Positions 8,661 through 17,832 of a stretch of 64,000 bases of DNA are shown here, in pieces. Below the pieces are notes generated by a model, which had not been told where the DNA came from, ran no database searches, and was given only the letters and a program-made list of their open reading frames with translations. How positions within the stretch are numbered: the stretch's first letter is position 1; each line of letters starts with the position of its first letter. The stretch is taken from the NCBI RefSeq assembly GCF_000316195.1, contig NZ_JH994111.1:1443403-1507402 (forward strand). Reading direction: 5' to 3'. A program made the position numbers and the translations under genes. This DNA is from Brachyspira hampsonii 30446 (GTDB lineage Bacteria; Spirochaetota; Brachyspiria; Brachyspirales; Brachyspiraceae).

Positions 8661-9620
8661 ATGGAAAATATATTGAAAGTAGAAAATTTAAAAATGTACT
8701 ATCATACCTCAAAAGGTTTAGTAAAAGCAATCAATGATATAAGCTTTCAAATAAAGAAAGGCGAAACTTTAGGTATTGTCGGAGAATCAGGATGCGGAAA
8801 AACTAGTCTTGGCACATCTCTTTTAAGAATGCCTTCTATACCTGGAAAATATGAAGGCGGAAGAATAATACTTGATAATGAAGATATTATACCTCTTAAA
8901 GAAGAGTATGTAAGAAAGAACATAAGGTGGACTAAAATATCTATGGTTTTTCAAGGAGCTATGAATTCTCTCACTCCTGTGTATACAATAGAAAAGCAGA
9001 TGATAGAAACTATAAACCGACATGTTGATATAAGTAAATCGGATGCCGGCAAACTTATAGAAGAATATTTGGGATATGTAGGTCTTCATGCCGATGTCGC
9101 TAAAAGATATCCTCATGAACTTTCAGGAGGTATGAAGCAGAGAGTTGTTATAGCTACTGCATTATTTTTAAAGCCTAAACTTATTATACTTGATGAGCCT
9201 ACTACTGCATTAGATGTTATAGTTCAGGCACAGATTATAAATTTATTAAAAAAACTAAAGAAAGATTTTGATTTGTCATTTATTTTTATCACTCATGATT
9301 TAGCATTGGAAGCTGAAATTGCAGATAAAGTATGCGTTATGTATGGAGGAAAAATATTAGAACTTGCAGACAATAAAGATATATACGAAAACTCTAAACA
9401 CCCATATACAAAAAGACTTTTAAAAGCTACTCCTAGATTAAATAAAGCTGTAAGTAAATTGGAGTTTATAGAAGGAACGCCTCCTGATTTGCTTAATCCT
9501 CCTAAAGGCTGTATGTTTTATGACAGATGCAAAGAAAGAATAGATGAATGCAAAAATGATGAACCTATATTAAAAGATATAGGAAATGGGCATTTATGTG
9601 CTTGTCATTTGATTAATTAG
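8661..9620 (+). CDS. oppD: Oligopeptide/dipeptide ABC transporter ATPase, OppD/DppD type
   Basis: A 319-residue ATP-binding subunit powering uptake of peptides or similar solutes through an inner-membrane permease pair that is not in this window. It shows Walker A GESGCGKT (near 44), Q-loop at VFQGAMNSL, signature LSGGMKQR (near 156), Walker B LIILDEPTTALDV (near 175) and the H-loop ITHD. The C-terminal oligopeptide-type extension with spaced cysteines (CMFYDRC...C...C) near 284-316 is diagnostic of OppD/OppF rather than of other ATPases. It converges with, and overlaps by 8 bases, the opposite-strand gene that follows. Its usual partner oppF lies 1.8 kb further on. Confidence 0.9.
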   Translation: MENILKVENLKMYYHTSKGLVKAINDISFQIKKGETLGIVGESGCGKTSLGTSLLRMPSIPGKYEGGRIILDNEDIIPLKEEYVRKNIRWTKISMVFQGAMNSLTPVYTIEKQMIETINRHVDISKSDAGKLIEEYLGYVGLHADVAKRYPHELSGGMKQRVVIATALFLKPKLIILDEPTTALDVIVQAQIINLLKKLKKDFDLSFIFITHDLALEAEIADKVCVMYGGKILELADNKDIYENSKHPYTKRLLKATPRLNKAVSKLEFIEGTPPDLLNPPKGCMFYDRCKERIDECKNDEPILKDIGNGHLCACHLIN

Positions 9621-11142
9621 TAATTTCTTCTTTGTATGTTATATATTGTTCATTACTATAGATTATAGGCATATTATTATATTGTGAGTTTATATTTTTA
9701 GTTCCTATGATATTGTATTTTATATTTGAATTAGTATCTAATTTGAAATTTGGATTTTCAATTTTCATTAATACATACGAATATTGATCTGAGTCATACA
9801 AATTAAAAGAATTAGTATTTGAGTCTTTAATTATATTTTCTATATGAGGCTGCATAAATCCCCATCCAAATTTCCCTCTATTTTTATATACTTCATATAT
9901 CTGTATATTAACAGCAAATAGATTCATTACCGCAAATATTAGTATAAAGTTAAAAATCTTTTTATATTCTATTTTCTTTATAAAATAAATTATAGGTATG
10001 AAAGTTAAAGGAAATATATTATAAAAATATCTAGGTCTTGCAGAACCTAAATTTAATAACATAAATAAAACTATAGTTGCTATTATATATATAAAATATA
10101 ATAATGCTGATTCTTTGAATACTAAATCATCATCATTATTCAATTTCTTTCTAAAAAAATCTGAAATAAAAAATATAAAAGATAATAACCCAATAAGTAC
10201 AGATATTATATAAAATATAAAACTAAAAATTAATTTAATATCTCCATTAAACCATCGTGTAAATATTACAGATATTTTATTGCCATAATTATAATTAGGC
10301 TCATCTGTTGGAAAAAACAAAACAGACCATATCTGAGGCGGCTGTATTATGGATTTTACTGAATTTTTCATATTAATAACATTCATCAAATTTGGAAATC
10401 CATTTGAAATTTCATACACAATATAAGGAACATACAATAGAAAAGATATCAAAACACCTATAGATAGCGGTACAATATATTGCTTAGTTCTTTTTATCCG
10501 TATTATTAAATATATAATAAATGCAGGTACTATACTGAAAAATACAGCAATATGACACATAGCCTCCAATGCTAAAATAGGAAATATAAAAATACTTGCA
10601 ATATACGAATATTTATTGTCAGATGATATATATATTAATATTAAAGTTATTGAAATAAATGATAAAATAAAAACTGTATCCGGATTATATATTTCGTTTT
10701 GAAAATGTAAAAATGTAGCATTTACAAATAGTATAGAAGTAATTATTGACATTATTTTCAAACCAAATTTTTTTAATATAAAAATTAAAAATACCAAAGG
10801 TGATATGGTAATCAATATATAATTTAATAATCTAGCTATATCAATATTTTCACCTGATAAAAAATATAATACTAAATATTGTAAATAAAATAAACCGCCT
10901 GGTATTCTCGGAACATTTTCTTCATATACATTTTCAGAGCCTATTAATAATCCTGGAGATACTAAGTAAACACCCATAACAGGAAACTCTTTATTATCAT
11001 AATATTTCCTCATATTATAATAATGCTCTAAAGTATCTCCGCTTGCCACATTATATTTATCATATAATTGAATTCTTGTTAAAAGCCCTACGAATATTGA
11101 TAGAATAATGATTAATATATAAATAAAAGATTTATCTTTCAT
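9613..11142 (-). CDS. GT39-like polytopic glycosyltransferase/membrane protein
   Basis: About 509 residues with roughly 11-12 predicted membrane helices. After the first helix there is an extracytoplasmic loop with acidic residues and a PRIPGGLFYLQY segment that resembles the first loop of GT-C enzymes (ArnT/PMT, GT39), which transfer sugars from polyprenyl-phosphate donors. A longer frame starts at 11172, but the ATG at 11142 has a GAGG ribosome site six bases away and directly starts the membrane protein, so it was chosen. Inserted on the minus strand between oppD and oppF. Acceptor and sugar are unknown, and the family assignment is by overall character only. Confidence 0.65.
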   Translation of the reverse strand: MKDKSFIYILIIILSIFVGLLTRIQLYDKYNVASGDTLEHYYNMRKYYDNKEFPVMGVYLVSPGLLIGSENVYEENVPRIPGGLFYLQYLVLYFLSGENIDIARLLNYILITISPLVFLIFILKKFGLKIMSIITSILFVNATFLHFQNEIYNPDTVFILSFISITLILIYISSDNKYSYIASIFIFPILALEAMCHIAVFFSIVPAFIIYLIIRIKRTKQYIVPLSIGVLISFLLYVPYIVYEISNGFPNLMNVINMKNSVKSIIQPPQIWSVLFFPTDEPNYNYGNKISVIFTRWFNGDIKLIFSFIFYIISVLIGLLSFIFFISDFFRKKLNNDDDLVFKESALLYFIYIIATIVLFMLLNLGSARPRYFYNIFPLTFIPIIYFIKKIEYKKIFNFILIFAVMNLFAVNIQIYEVYKNRGKFGWGFMQPHIENIIKDSNTNSFNLYDSDQYSYVLMKIENPNFKLDTNSNIKYNIIGTKNINSQYNNMPIIYSNEQYITYKEEITN

Positions 11143-11409
11143 CTGCTGCCTCATATAATGCCGAAGCAGCATATATATTTATTATAATATTTTTTGCAAC
11201 AAAGATAAATTTGTTTAAGAGAATAAAACTTGAAGTTTGTTTGTTTATTTGTTTCATAAATATGCTCATAATTCTGATTAAATAATTATACTATTATAAA
11301 CATAAATAGTCAAATTAATTTCATTACTTATCATTATAAAAAATAAATACTTGATTTATGAATTATAATATATTACTATTATAAAAAATAAAATGATTAA
11401 GAGTTATAA

Positions 11410-12405
11410 ATGGATAATGATATAATATTAAAACTTGAAAATGTAAAAAAATATTTTAATCCTCATGCCAACATTATAGAAAGTTTAATGAAAAAGTCTA
11501 AAGAGATTAAAGCAGTTGATGATGTTAGCTTTGAACTAAAAAGAGGAAAAATACTTGGGATAATAGGAGAATCAGGAAGCGGAAAAACCACTATAGGCAA
11601 ACTTGTAATGAAATTAATAAACCCTACATCAGGAAATATTATATTTGAAAATGAAAATATTAATAATTTTAATAAAGAAGAAACTGCAAAATATAGAAGA
11701 AATGTACAGATGATATTCCAAGATCCTTATGCTTCTATGAATCCAAGATTTAAAATAAAAGATGTATTAAAAGAGCCTTTATATATTCATAATATTGAGG
11801 GAGATGAAAAAGTTTATGATGAGATGGTTATTAAGGCTTTAAAAGATGTAAAAATCAATCCTCCAGAAGAGTTTATGGAAAGATATCCTCATATGCTTTC
11901 AGGAGGACAGCGTCAGAGAATAGCAACTGCAAGAGCTTTGATACTTAACCCTAAATTAGTTGTTGCTGATGAGCCTGTTTCTATGATAGATTTATCCACA
12001 AGAGCAGAAATTCTTTATATGATGAAAGAACTTCAAATAGAGAAAAATTTAAGCTATATATACATTACCCATGATTTATCAACAGCAAGATATTTTGCCG
12101 ATATGGTAGCAGTTATGTATTTGGGAAGTATTGTAGAAATTGGAGATGCTGATGAAATAATAGATAATCCTAAGCACCCGTATACAAAGGCATTAATAGC
12201 GGCAGTTCCAGATGCTTCTTCAGGAAGAGTTAATATAATAAAAGAACTACCTATCAAAGGAGAAATACCTAATGCCTCTGATATACCTTCAGGATGCAGG
12301 TTCCATACAAGATGCATATATGCTAAAGAAGAATGCAAAAATAATATTCCTAATGCTGAAAAAATTTCAAAAAATCATTTAGTTTCATGCCTGTTTGCAA
12401 AATAA
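11410..12405 (+). CDS. oppF: Oligopeptide/dipeptide ABC transporter ATPase, OppF/DppF type
   Basis: A 331-residue ATPase that should pair with OppD to form the heterodimeric motor of a peptide-type importer. It shows Walker A GESGSGKTTIGK (near 56), Q-loop IFQDPYASMNPR (typical of OppF), signature LSGGQRQR (near 164), Walker B VVADEPVSMIDLS, and H-loop YITHD. The C-terminal cysteine-containing oligopeptide extension (SGCRFHTRC...C...C) ends the protein. The start ATG lies in an AT-rich leader with a weak GAG ribosome site. It is followed after 68 bases by yqeK. Permeases and binding protein must lie elsewhere. Confidence 0.9.
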   Translation: MDNDIILKLENVKKYFNPHANIIESLMKKSKEIKAVDDVSFELKRGKILGIIGESGSGKTTIGKLVMKLINPTSGNIIFENENINNFNKEETAKYRRNVQMIFQDPYASMNPRFKIKDVLKEPLYIHNIEGDEKVYDEMVIKALKDVKINPPEEFMERYPHMLSGGQRQRIATARALILNPKLVVADEPVSMIDLSTRAEILYMMKELQIEKNLSYIYITHDLSTARYFADMVAVMYLGSIVEIGDADEIIDNPKHPYTKALIAAVPDASSGRVNIIKELPIKGEIPNASDIPSGCRFHTRCIYAKEECKNNIPNAEKISKNHLVSCLFAK

Positions 12406-12473
12406 ATAATATTGAAATTACAAAATAATTTCAGTATAATAAAATAACTAATTATAAATAGGAATGAATTATT

Positions 12474-13043
12474 ATGAAAGAATTTAATGATAAAGAAAAA
12501 AAAATAGCTGAATATATAGAAAAATATTTACCTTTCAGAGCAAAACATATATTTTCCACAAGAGAGCTTTCTATTAAAATAGCAGAAAAATATAATATAG
12601 ATACAAATAAAGCATCCATTGCAGCATTATGCCATGATTTGGGAAAGAGATATAAAGATGATGAAATGCGTAAAATAATACTTGAAAATGATAATAAAGA
12701 ATACCCTAATTATATAACAGGTGCTTTACTGCATGCAAGGGTAAGTTCCATAATCGCAGAAAAAGAATTCTCAATAAATGATAAAGAAATTTTAAATGCA
12801 ATAGAAAGTCATACTGTAGGACATGGAAATATGACTATGCTTGAAAAAATAATATACGCCTCAGATTATCTTGAGCCTACAAGAAATATTCTAGCTGCAG
12901 ATAAAATAAGAGAGAATATTTTTACAGATTTTGATAATGCATTTTTAGAAGTAGTATTGCAATCTATAAATTTTGTTTTGAGTAAAAAACAATATTTATC
13001 AGACAAAACAATAGAACTTTATAATTCATTAGTTATCAAATAA
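12474..13043 (+). CDS. yqeK: HD-domain hydrolase YqeK
   Basis: A 189-residue HD-domain protein of the YqeK family, members of which cleave diadenosine tetraphosphate symmetrically to ADP. The metal site residues are visible: H near 39 in the RAKHIFSTREL segment, ALCHDLGKRY (HD), the LLHARV histidine and ESHTVGH. The family signature MLEKIIYASDYLEPTR is present near 122-137. In many bacteria yqeK sits beside nadD and rsfS. Here it precedes hflX by 21 bases, which suggests a two-gene stress/nucleotide operon. Ribosome site AGGAA precedes the ATG. Confidence 0.85.
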   Translation: MKEFNDKEKKIAEYIEKYLPFRAKHIFSTRELSIKIAEKYNIDTNKASIAALCHDLGKRYKDDEMRKIILENDNKEYPNYITGALLHARVSSIIAEKEFSINDKEILNAIESHTVGHGNMTMLEKIIYASDYLEPTRNILAADKIRENIFTDFDNAFLEVVLQSINFVLSKKQYLSDKTIELYNSLVIK

Positions 13044-13064
13044 TAATATTGGGTAAAATTTTTT

Positions 13065-14177
13065 ATGAATAATAATCAAATAAAAAAAGCATATATAATA
13101 TTTGTAACCGACAGCAGACAATACAGAAACACTAAAATAAATATAGATAATATACTTAATGAGCTTGAAATGCTATGCGGCACTGCAGGTTATGAAGTTG
13201 CAAATAAATATTCATTCATACAGCCAAAAATAACAGCCGGAACTTATATTGGTACAGGTAAATTAGAAAGTTTAAAAGAAAGTGCTGCTATTGATAATGT
13301 AGAATATTTTATATTTGATAATGAGCTTAGCGGTTCTCAGGTAAATGCTATAGAAGAAGGTTCTAATATAACAGCACTTACAAGAACAGAAATAATATTA
13401 GAAATATTTGCTTTAAGAGCTAAAACTATGACTGCTAAAATGCAGGTGGAATTAGCCTTTTTAGAATTTGAATACCCAAGACTAAAAGGTAAAAGAACTA
13501 ATCTAAGTCAAATAAAAGGCGGTATAGGATTAAGAGGAGGAGCAGGAGAAAAACAGCTTGAATATGATAGAAGAAGAGCAAGAGAGCGTATACATAAATT
13601 AAAATCTCAATTAAGCAAAGTAGAAAAATCTGCAAGCACAGGTAGAAAAGGAAGGGAAAATACTTTTAGAATAGCAATAGTTGGATATACAAATGCCGGA
13701 AAAAGTACATTATTTAATCTACTTTGTAAAGAATCTGTTTATGTTGAAGATAAATTATTTGCTACGCTAGATACCCATACAAGAAAATTATATTTAAGTG
13801 ATGATACTCCTGTAGAAGTAATAATAAGCGATACTGTAGGGTTCATAGACAGACTTCCTCATACTTTAGTAGCTTCATTTAAATCTACATTATCCGAAGT
13901 TGTTGAAGCTGATTTACTTTTACATTTATCTGATGCAAGCGATGAAAATATAGATGAAAAACTTTTGCATGTAGAAAGTATAATAAAAGAGATAGATGCC
14001 TCTCATATAAAAAGAATAGTTATATTTAATAAATCTGACTGCATAGATGAAGTACAAAAAAATAGAATATTAACCTCTTATGATGATGCTGTGTTTATAA
14101 GTGCAAAAAATAATACTAATATAGAAACTTTAAGAAAGAAAATATTGGATATCATATTGGAATTAAATAGTAATTAA
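13065..14177 (+). CDS. hflX: Ribosome-associated GTPase HflX
   Basis: A 370-residue GTPase that splits or rescues stalled 70S ribosomes under stress. The N-terminal HflX domain contains the GTYIGTGKLESL nucleotide-associated motif (near 64). A coiled-coil linker with KGGIGLRGGAGEKQLE and RERIHKLKSQL follows, then the G domain with G1 GYTNAGKST (near 212), G3 DTVGFIDRLPH and G4 NKSD (near 325). Length is normal for bacterial HflX without a long C-terminal extension. It is translated from an ATG 21 bases after yqeK and converges tail to tail, one base apart, with the CAP-domain gene. Confidence 0.95.
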   Translation: MNNNQIKKAYIIFVTDSRQYRNTKINIDNILNELEMLCGTAGYEVANKYSFIQPKITAGTYIGTGKLESLKESAAIDNVEYFIFDNELSGSQVNAIEEGSNITALTRTEIILEIFALRAKTMTAKMQVELAFLEFEYPRLKGKRTNLSQIKGGIGLRGGAGEKQLEYDRRRARERIHKLKSQLSKVEKSASTGRKGRENTFRIAIVGYTNAGKSTLFNLLCKESVYVEDKLFATLDTHTRKLYLSDDTPVEVIISDTVGFIDRLPHTLVASFKSTLSEVVEADLLLHLSDASDENIDEKLLHVESIIKEIDASHIKRIVIFNKSDCIDEVQKNRILTSYDDAVFISAKNNTNIETLRKKILDIILELNSN

Positions 14178-14178
14178 A

Positions 14179-14631
14179 TTATCTTCTTAGTTGGGCAAAT
14201 ATAACTACCCAGAAATCCTCACCATTAATGGAATAATGCGAGACACCGATATGAGTAAATTTATCGCTTATAATATTTACTTTATATTTATTAGAATTCA
14301 TCCAATAACTAACAACAGTTTCGGCATTCTTAAATCTATAAGCAATATTCTCATTCGATGAGTAAACAATTATTCTATTTTCATAAAGCAATTCATCATA
14401 CTTTGTATTATTAGGCCTAATATGAGAAAAACTTATAGCAAGCTCTTTTGCTCTGATATCTGCAATATTATTTAATTTATCATCAATTTCAAATGGGTAT
14501 AAATTTTCATTATCTCTTATTTCATTAAATGTTTTCAGCATAGTATTAATATCATCATTATAATCCTGAGCATACAAAAAGCTGGCAGAAGCTATGATGA
14601 CAAATATCATTTTTATTATAATATTAACCAT
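14179..14631 (-). CDS. Secreted CAP-domain (SCP/PR-1-like) protein
   Basis: 150 residues with a signal peptide (cleavage near 20 at LYAQ) and one CAP domain. Conserved pieces are the SFSHIRPN histidine-containing helix near 70, the ENIAY motif near 94, and the HIGVSHYSINGEDFWVVIFAQ closing strands. Bacterial CAP proteins are exported and their substrates are mostly unknown; in sporulating bacteria some act at the cell surface. The protein is compact with no additional domain. It ends one base from the hflX stop. The upstream gap is short and AT-rich with no clear promoter. Confidence 0.8.
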   Translation of the reverse strand: MVNIIIKMIFVIIASASFLYAQDYNDDINTMLKTFNEIRDNENLYPFEIDDKLNNIADIRAKELAISFSHIRPNNTKYDELLYENRIIVYSSNENIAYRFKNAETVVSYWMNSNKYKVNIISDKFTHIGVSHYSINGEDFWVVIFAQLRR

Positions 14632-14702
14632 ATATTTTCACTTAATTAATAATTATACTATTACAATAGTATTTTCATACAAATAAATATAATATTTTTT
14701 AA

Positions 14703-16457
14703 TTATTTTTCAAGCCTAATAAGTAATTTATTTTTATTAAATTCGGAAATATTTGAATGTTTTATATTATAAATTATCCTCTGTTTTATTTTAGAAATAA
14801 TGCTTATCTCAGAATTATAATATGATAAAATATCTAAAATGCTATTAGTAATATCTATAAGGTATTCATTAGATTTTGATGAACATAATCTGCTGTAAAT
14901 TTGAAGTATATATTCCCCAAAATATTTTATAAGTCGTATATCATTAGAAAGTATGGCAGCATTAATATGATAAGAATAAATTTTCAATGCATTAATATTA
15001 TCATCTTTAATATACTTGTCCAAAAACATAGAGAATACTTTTATATATTCCAAACTTTTATCTTTAAGTTTGCTGCATATCTCATCTTTATTTATTATAT
15101 GAACAGAATATTTTAAATTTAATACTATAATATCATCTTTATCATAATCAAATATTATATTGTCTTTAGAACAATCCAAAGGATTATCCATTTTTAATCT
15201 GATATTATCTATATACCTTAATTTTTTATTAATGCTGCTGTAATTTGTTTTTGAAGTATCAATTACAAATAAATATTCTATGTTTTTAGTTTTATTAACT
15301 ATAGATCTTTTAGCACCTCTGTATTTAGTATATTCAGAAGTAACAATATCTAACTTACCTCTATTTTCAAGTATTGATATTAAATCATCATACTCTATTA
15401 TACCATCTGTAGAATAACTCATCACTATATGTTTAGAATCTATATTATCCAATAAATTTATTAAAGTATCCTTAGCAGTTTTTTTATAGCAGTACATAGA
15501 TCTAGTTTTTATCCAATCTTTTCTTATACCGCCTTTGTCTGTTTTCTTACCATTTATATATATATTTTTATTAATTACAGGCTTATCCCACAGAGCTATA
15601 GTATTAAGCAAATGATAATTGCTTCCGTATTGATGCTGATTATAAGGAGGATCTAAATATACTAAATCAAAATGCTTATTTCTATTTTTTATAACAAACT
15701 CATTAGCATCAATCATACTCACATGGCATTTTTTACCATTATATAAAGGTATTTGCTTTAATGATATAGGAGCCATGATTCTATGCAAGGCATCTTTATT
15801 TCTTCCGCCGAAACCTGCATGAAAAGCTTTAAAAACTCCGGAAGTATTTGTATGAGTAGCTGATTCATATATAATAGAAGCTATAAGATAATAATATTCC
15901 TTTTCATTTATTACATTATTTTTATAAAGCATTTCTATATTATGCCTTATAATATCAATTCTCTCGGCATTGTAATGAGTATAAAAAAGTCTTTCATTTA
16001 TTAAGTCAGGATTTTCATCGCTTGAAGGAGCATAATATTTTGATATATATCTGTCCTCATCATCAATATATCTAATATCATTAATCATCTTTATTGTATT
16101 CTCTGCCCCGCCTGTATGAATAAACATATTAGATAAGTCTTCTTCATTTATACATAAATGAGCATAGTTTAGAATATAAGAATAATATTCCCAATCATTA
16201 GAATAAACTTCCAAATCTAAAGTTTTAAAAAGTCTTGAAACGCTTCCGCTTCCTGCAAATAGATCCAATGCCGTTTTTATATTACTATCTTCCTGCAATA
16301 TTGCTGAAATAGTATTTTTTATAAATGAAAGCAATCTTCTCTTATTTCCAATATATGCTATTAAATTTTCTTTTAAATATTTATCTTTAACATTATCTTC
16401 AGTATTAGTTATCATAATCTTATTATCATAATATAGTTTACATAATAATATTAACAT
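14703..16457 (-). CDS. D12-class DNA adenine-N6 methyltransferase with C-terminal extension
   Basis: A 584-residue methyltransferase of the alpha (D12/Dam-like) class: motif X IAYIGNKRR near 33-41, SAM-binding LDLFAGSGSV near 65-74, a target-recognition insert, then the catalytic DPPYNQHQYGSNYH near 269. After the core (about residue 400) come some 180 residues rich in I, N, K and Y with no recognised domain. There is no restriction endonuclease or specificity gene nearby, so it looks like an orphan methyltransferase for epigenetic marking, or a type II enzyme whose partner is lost. A second ATG at 16415 is also a possible start; neither has a good ribosome site. Confidence 0.85.
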   Translation of the reverse strand: MLILLCKLYYDNKIMITNTEDNVKDKYLKENLIAYIGNKRRLLSFIKNTISAILQEDSNIKTALDLFAGSGSVSRLFKTLDLEVYSNDWEYYSYILNYAHLCINEEDLSNMFIHTGGAENTIKMINDIRYIDDEDRYISKYYAPSSDENPDLINERLFYTHYNAERIDIIRHNIEMLYKNNVINEKEYYYLIASIIYESATHTNTSGVFKAFHAGFGGRNKDALHRIMAPISLKQIPLYNGKKCHVSMIDANEFVIKNRNKHFDLVYLDPPYNQHQYGSNYHLLNTIALWDKPVINKNIYINGKKTDKGGIRKDWIKTRSMYCYKKTAKDTLINLLDNIDSKHIVMSYSTDGIIEYDDLISILENRGKLDIVTSEYTKYRGAKRSIVNKTKNIEYLFVIDTSKTNYSSINKKLRYIDNIRLKMDNPLDCSKDNIIFDYDKDDIIVLNLKYSVHIINKDEICSKLKDKSLEYIKVFSMFLDKYIKDDNINALKIYSYHINAAILSNDIRLIKYFGEYILQIYSRLCSSKSNEYLIDITNSILDILSYYNSEISIISKIKQRIIYNIKHSNISEFNKNKLLIRLEK

Positions 16458-16494
16458 AATACTGAGAAAATATCAATATTATATGTATAAATAT

Positions 16495-17688
16495 TCATTT
16501 AGATAAATATTTATACATACTATAATTATAAAAATCATATATAGCAACAGAAGAAGCAGCATATATTTCTATATCTTTAAAATTATTAATAAAATTTATT
16601 TCAGTAAGGAAATCATAAGAATTATATTTATTTTTTATATTATTTTTTATTTCATTAATAAAGCCTTCACCTAAATAAAGCATCTCTCCGCCTATAAATA
16701 TAGTTTCAGGGTCAAAAGTATTAACTATATTGTATATTCCTATAGAAACCCAATAAGCTGAAAAGTTATTATAAGTATCAATAACAATATCATCATTAAT
16801 ATGATTTTTTATAATTTCATTATAACTTATATTTTTATATTTATTATCTCTGTTTCTAAGTTCATTCATAAAAGCATCAATGCTCGCAACAGATTCCCAG
16901 CATCCTTTTTTTCCGCACATACATATATAATTAGAGTCTGTTACTATAGTATGAGAATAATTAGCTGCTGTGTCATGCGTACCATATAAAATTGCTCCAT
17001 TGCTAGATACCGATACTCCAATCCAATTACCTAAATAAATATATACAGATGAAGTTCGTATAGGCATAGATTTTTTCATCTCTTCAAGCATACTATATGT
17101 AAGCATAGCACATGCATATCTGTCAATGATAACATCAGTATTAGTATTCTCTTCTATATATTCTTTTAATGGTATATTTTTCCATTCAGGTATTCCCATA
17201 CAATCTACAAGGATATTATTATTTTTTTTGCTTATCTTACCTGGTACAGATATTCCTATAGAAAATATCTTTTTATCTTTATATTTATTTTTTAAATCTT
17301 TAATTTTTTTTATTATAGGATTAAATGTTATTCTATAATCATCATTTATATTCACTTTTAATGAACATTCTTCTATGATTTCATTTTCCAAATTAACAAT
17401 AGCTATATTGCATAATTCACTTCTAAAATGTACAGCTATAAAATATCCTAAGTTTTTATTTATATCTAATAATATAGGTTTTTTACCGCCTAAAGATGAT
17501 GACTCACCATCACATTTTTCATATACTATACCCATATTAATTAAATCATCTACTAGTACAGATATACTAGCCTTGCTTAATTCTAAATTATAAGCCAAAT
17601 CAGCTCTTGAATAATGACCTATTTTTAATAATTTTACTATATCAATATAATTTTGTTCTTTGATATTTTTAGCTTTTAATCTCTTCAT
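16495..17688 (-). CDS. ROK-family transcriptional regulator (NagC/XylR type)
   Basis: 397 residues: an N-terminal winged helix (YNLELSKASISVLVDDLINM near 30-49), followed by a ROK sugar-binding domain. The zinc site is intact as CMCGKKGCWES near 255-265 with the upstream histidine. The ATP-binding glycines of ROK kinases are poorly conserved, which fits a repressor rather than a kinase. It is transcribed in the same direction as the six-gene transporter operon upstream but separated by 144 bases and a terminator, so it is probably expressed independently. NagC/Mlc-type members sense phosphorylated or free sugars. Here the natural candidate target is the operon controlled by the 23.7-kb palindrome. 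Confidence 0.85.
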   Translation of the reverse strand: MKRLKAKNIKEQNYIDIVKLLKIGHYSRADLAYNLELSKASISVLVDDLINMGIVYEKCDGESSSLGGKKPILLDINKNLGYFIAVHFRSELCNIAIVNLENEIIEECSLKVNINDDYRITFNPIIKKIKDLKNKYKDKKIFSIGISVPGKISKKNNNILVDCMGIPEWKNIPLKEYIEENTNTDVIIDRYACAMLTYSMLEEMKKSMPIRTSSVYIYLGNWIGVSVSSNGAILYGTHDTAANYSHTIVTDSNYICMCGKKGCWESVASIDAFMNELRNRDNKYKNISYNEIIKNHINDDIVIDTYNNFSAYWVSIGIYNIVNTFDPETIFIGGEMLYLGEGFINEIKNNIKNKYNSYDFLTEINFINNFKDIEIYAASSVAIYDFYNYSMYKYLSK

Positions 17689-17770
17689 TTTTATATATCA
17701 ATTTACCTTTAAGAATAAAAAATATACGGTTTTTTATTATATTATAAAGTTATGATTTGCAAAAAGTGCT

Positions 17771-17813
17771 AATAATAATAAAAAATGATGCATATATTTT
17801 TATACGCATCATT
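17771..17813 (-). terminator. Terminator of the sialidase-like/ABC transporter operon
   Basis: AATGATGC (17784-17791) pairs perfectly with GCATCATT (17806-17813). On the minus strand the stem is followed by TTTTTATTATTATT, just 19 bases after the stop of the last binding-protein gene. Confidence 0.8.
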
Positions 17814-17832
17814 GTTATTTTAGATTAATATT

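Noticed and set aside
12413-12433. TGAAATTA/TAATTTCA hairpin after oppF as terminator
   Set aside because: Only 8 A/T-rich pairs and no T run follow; yqeK may be co-transcribed.
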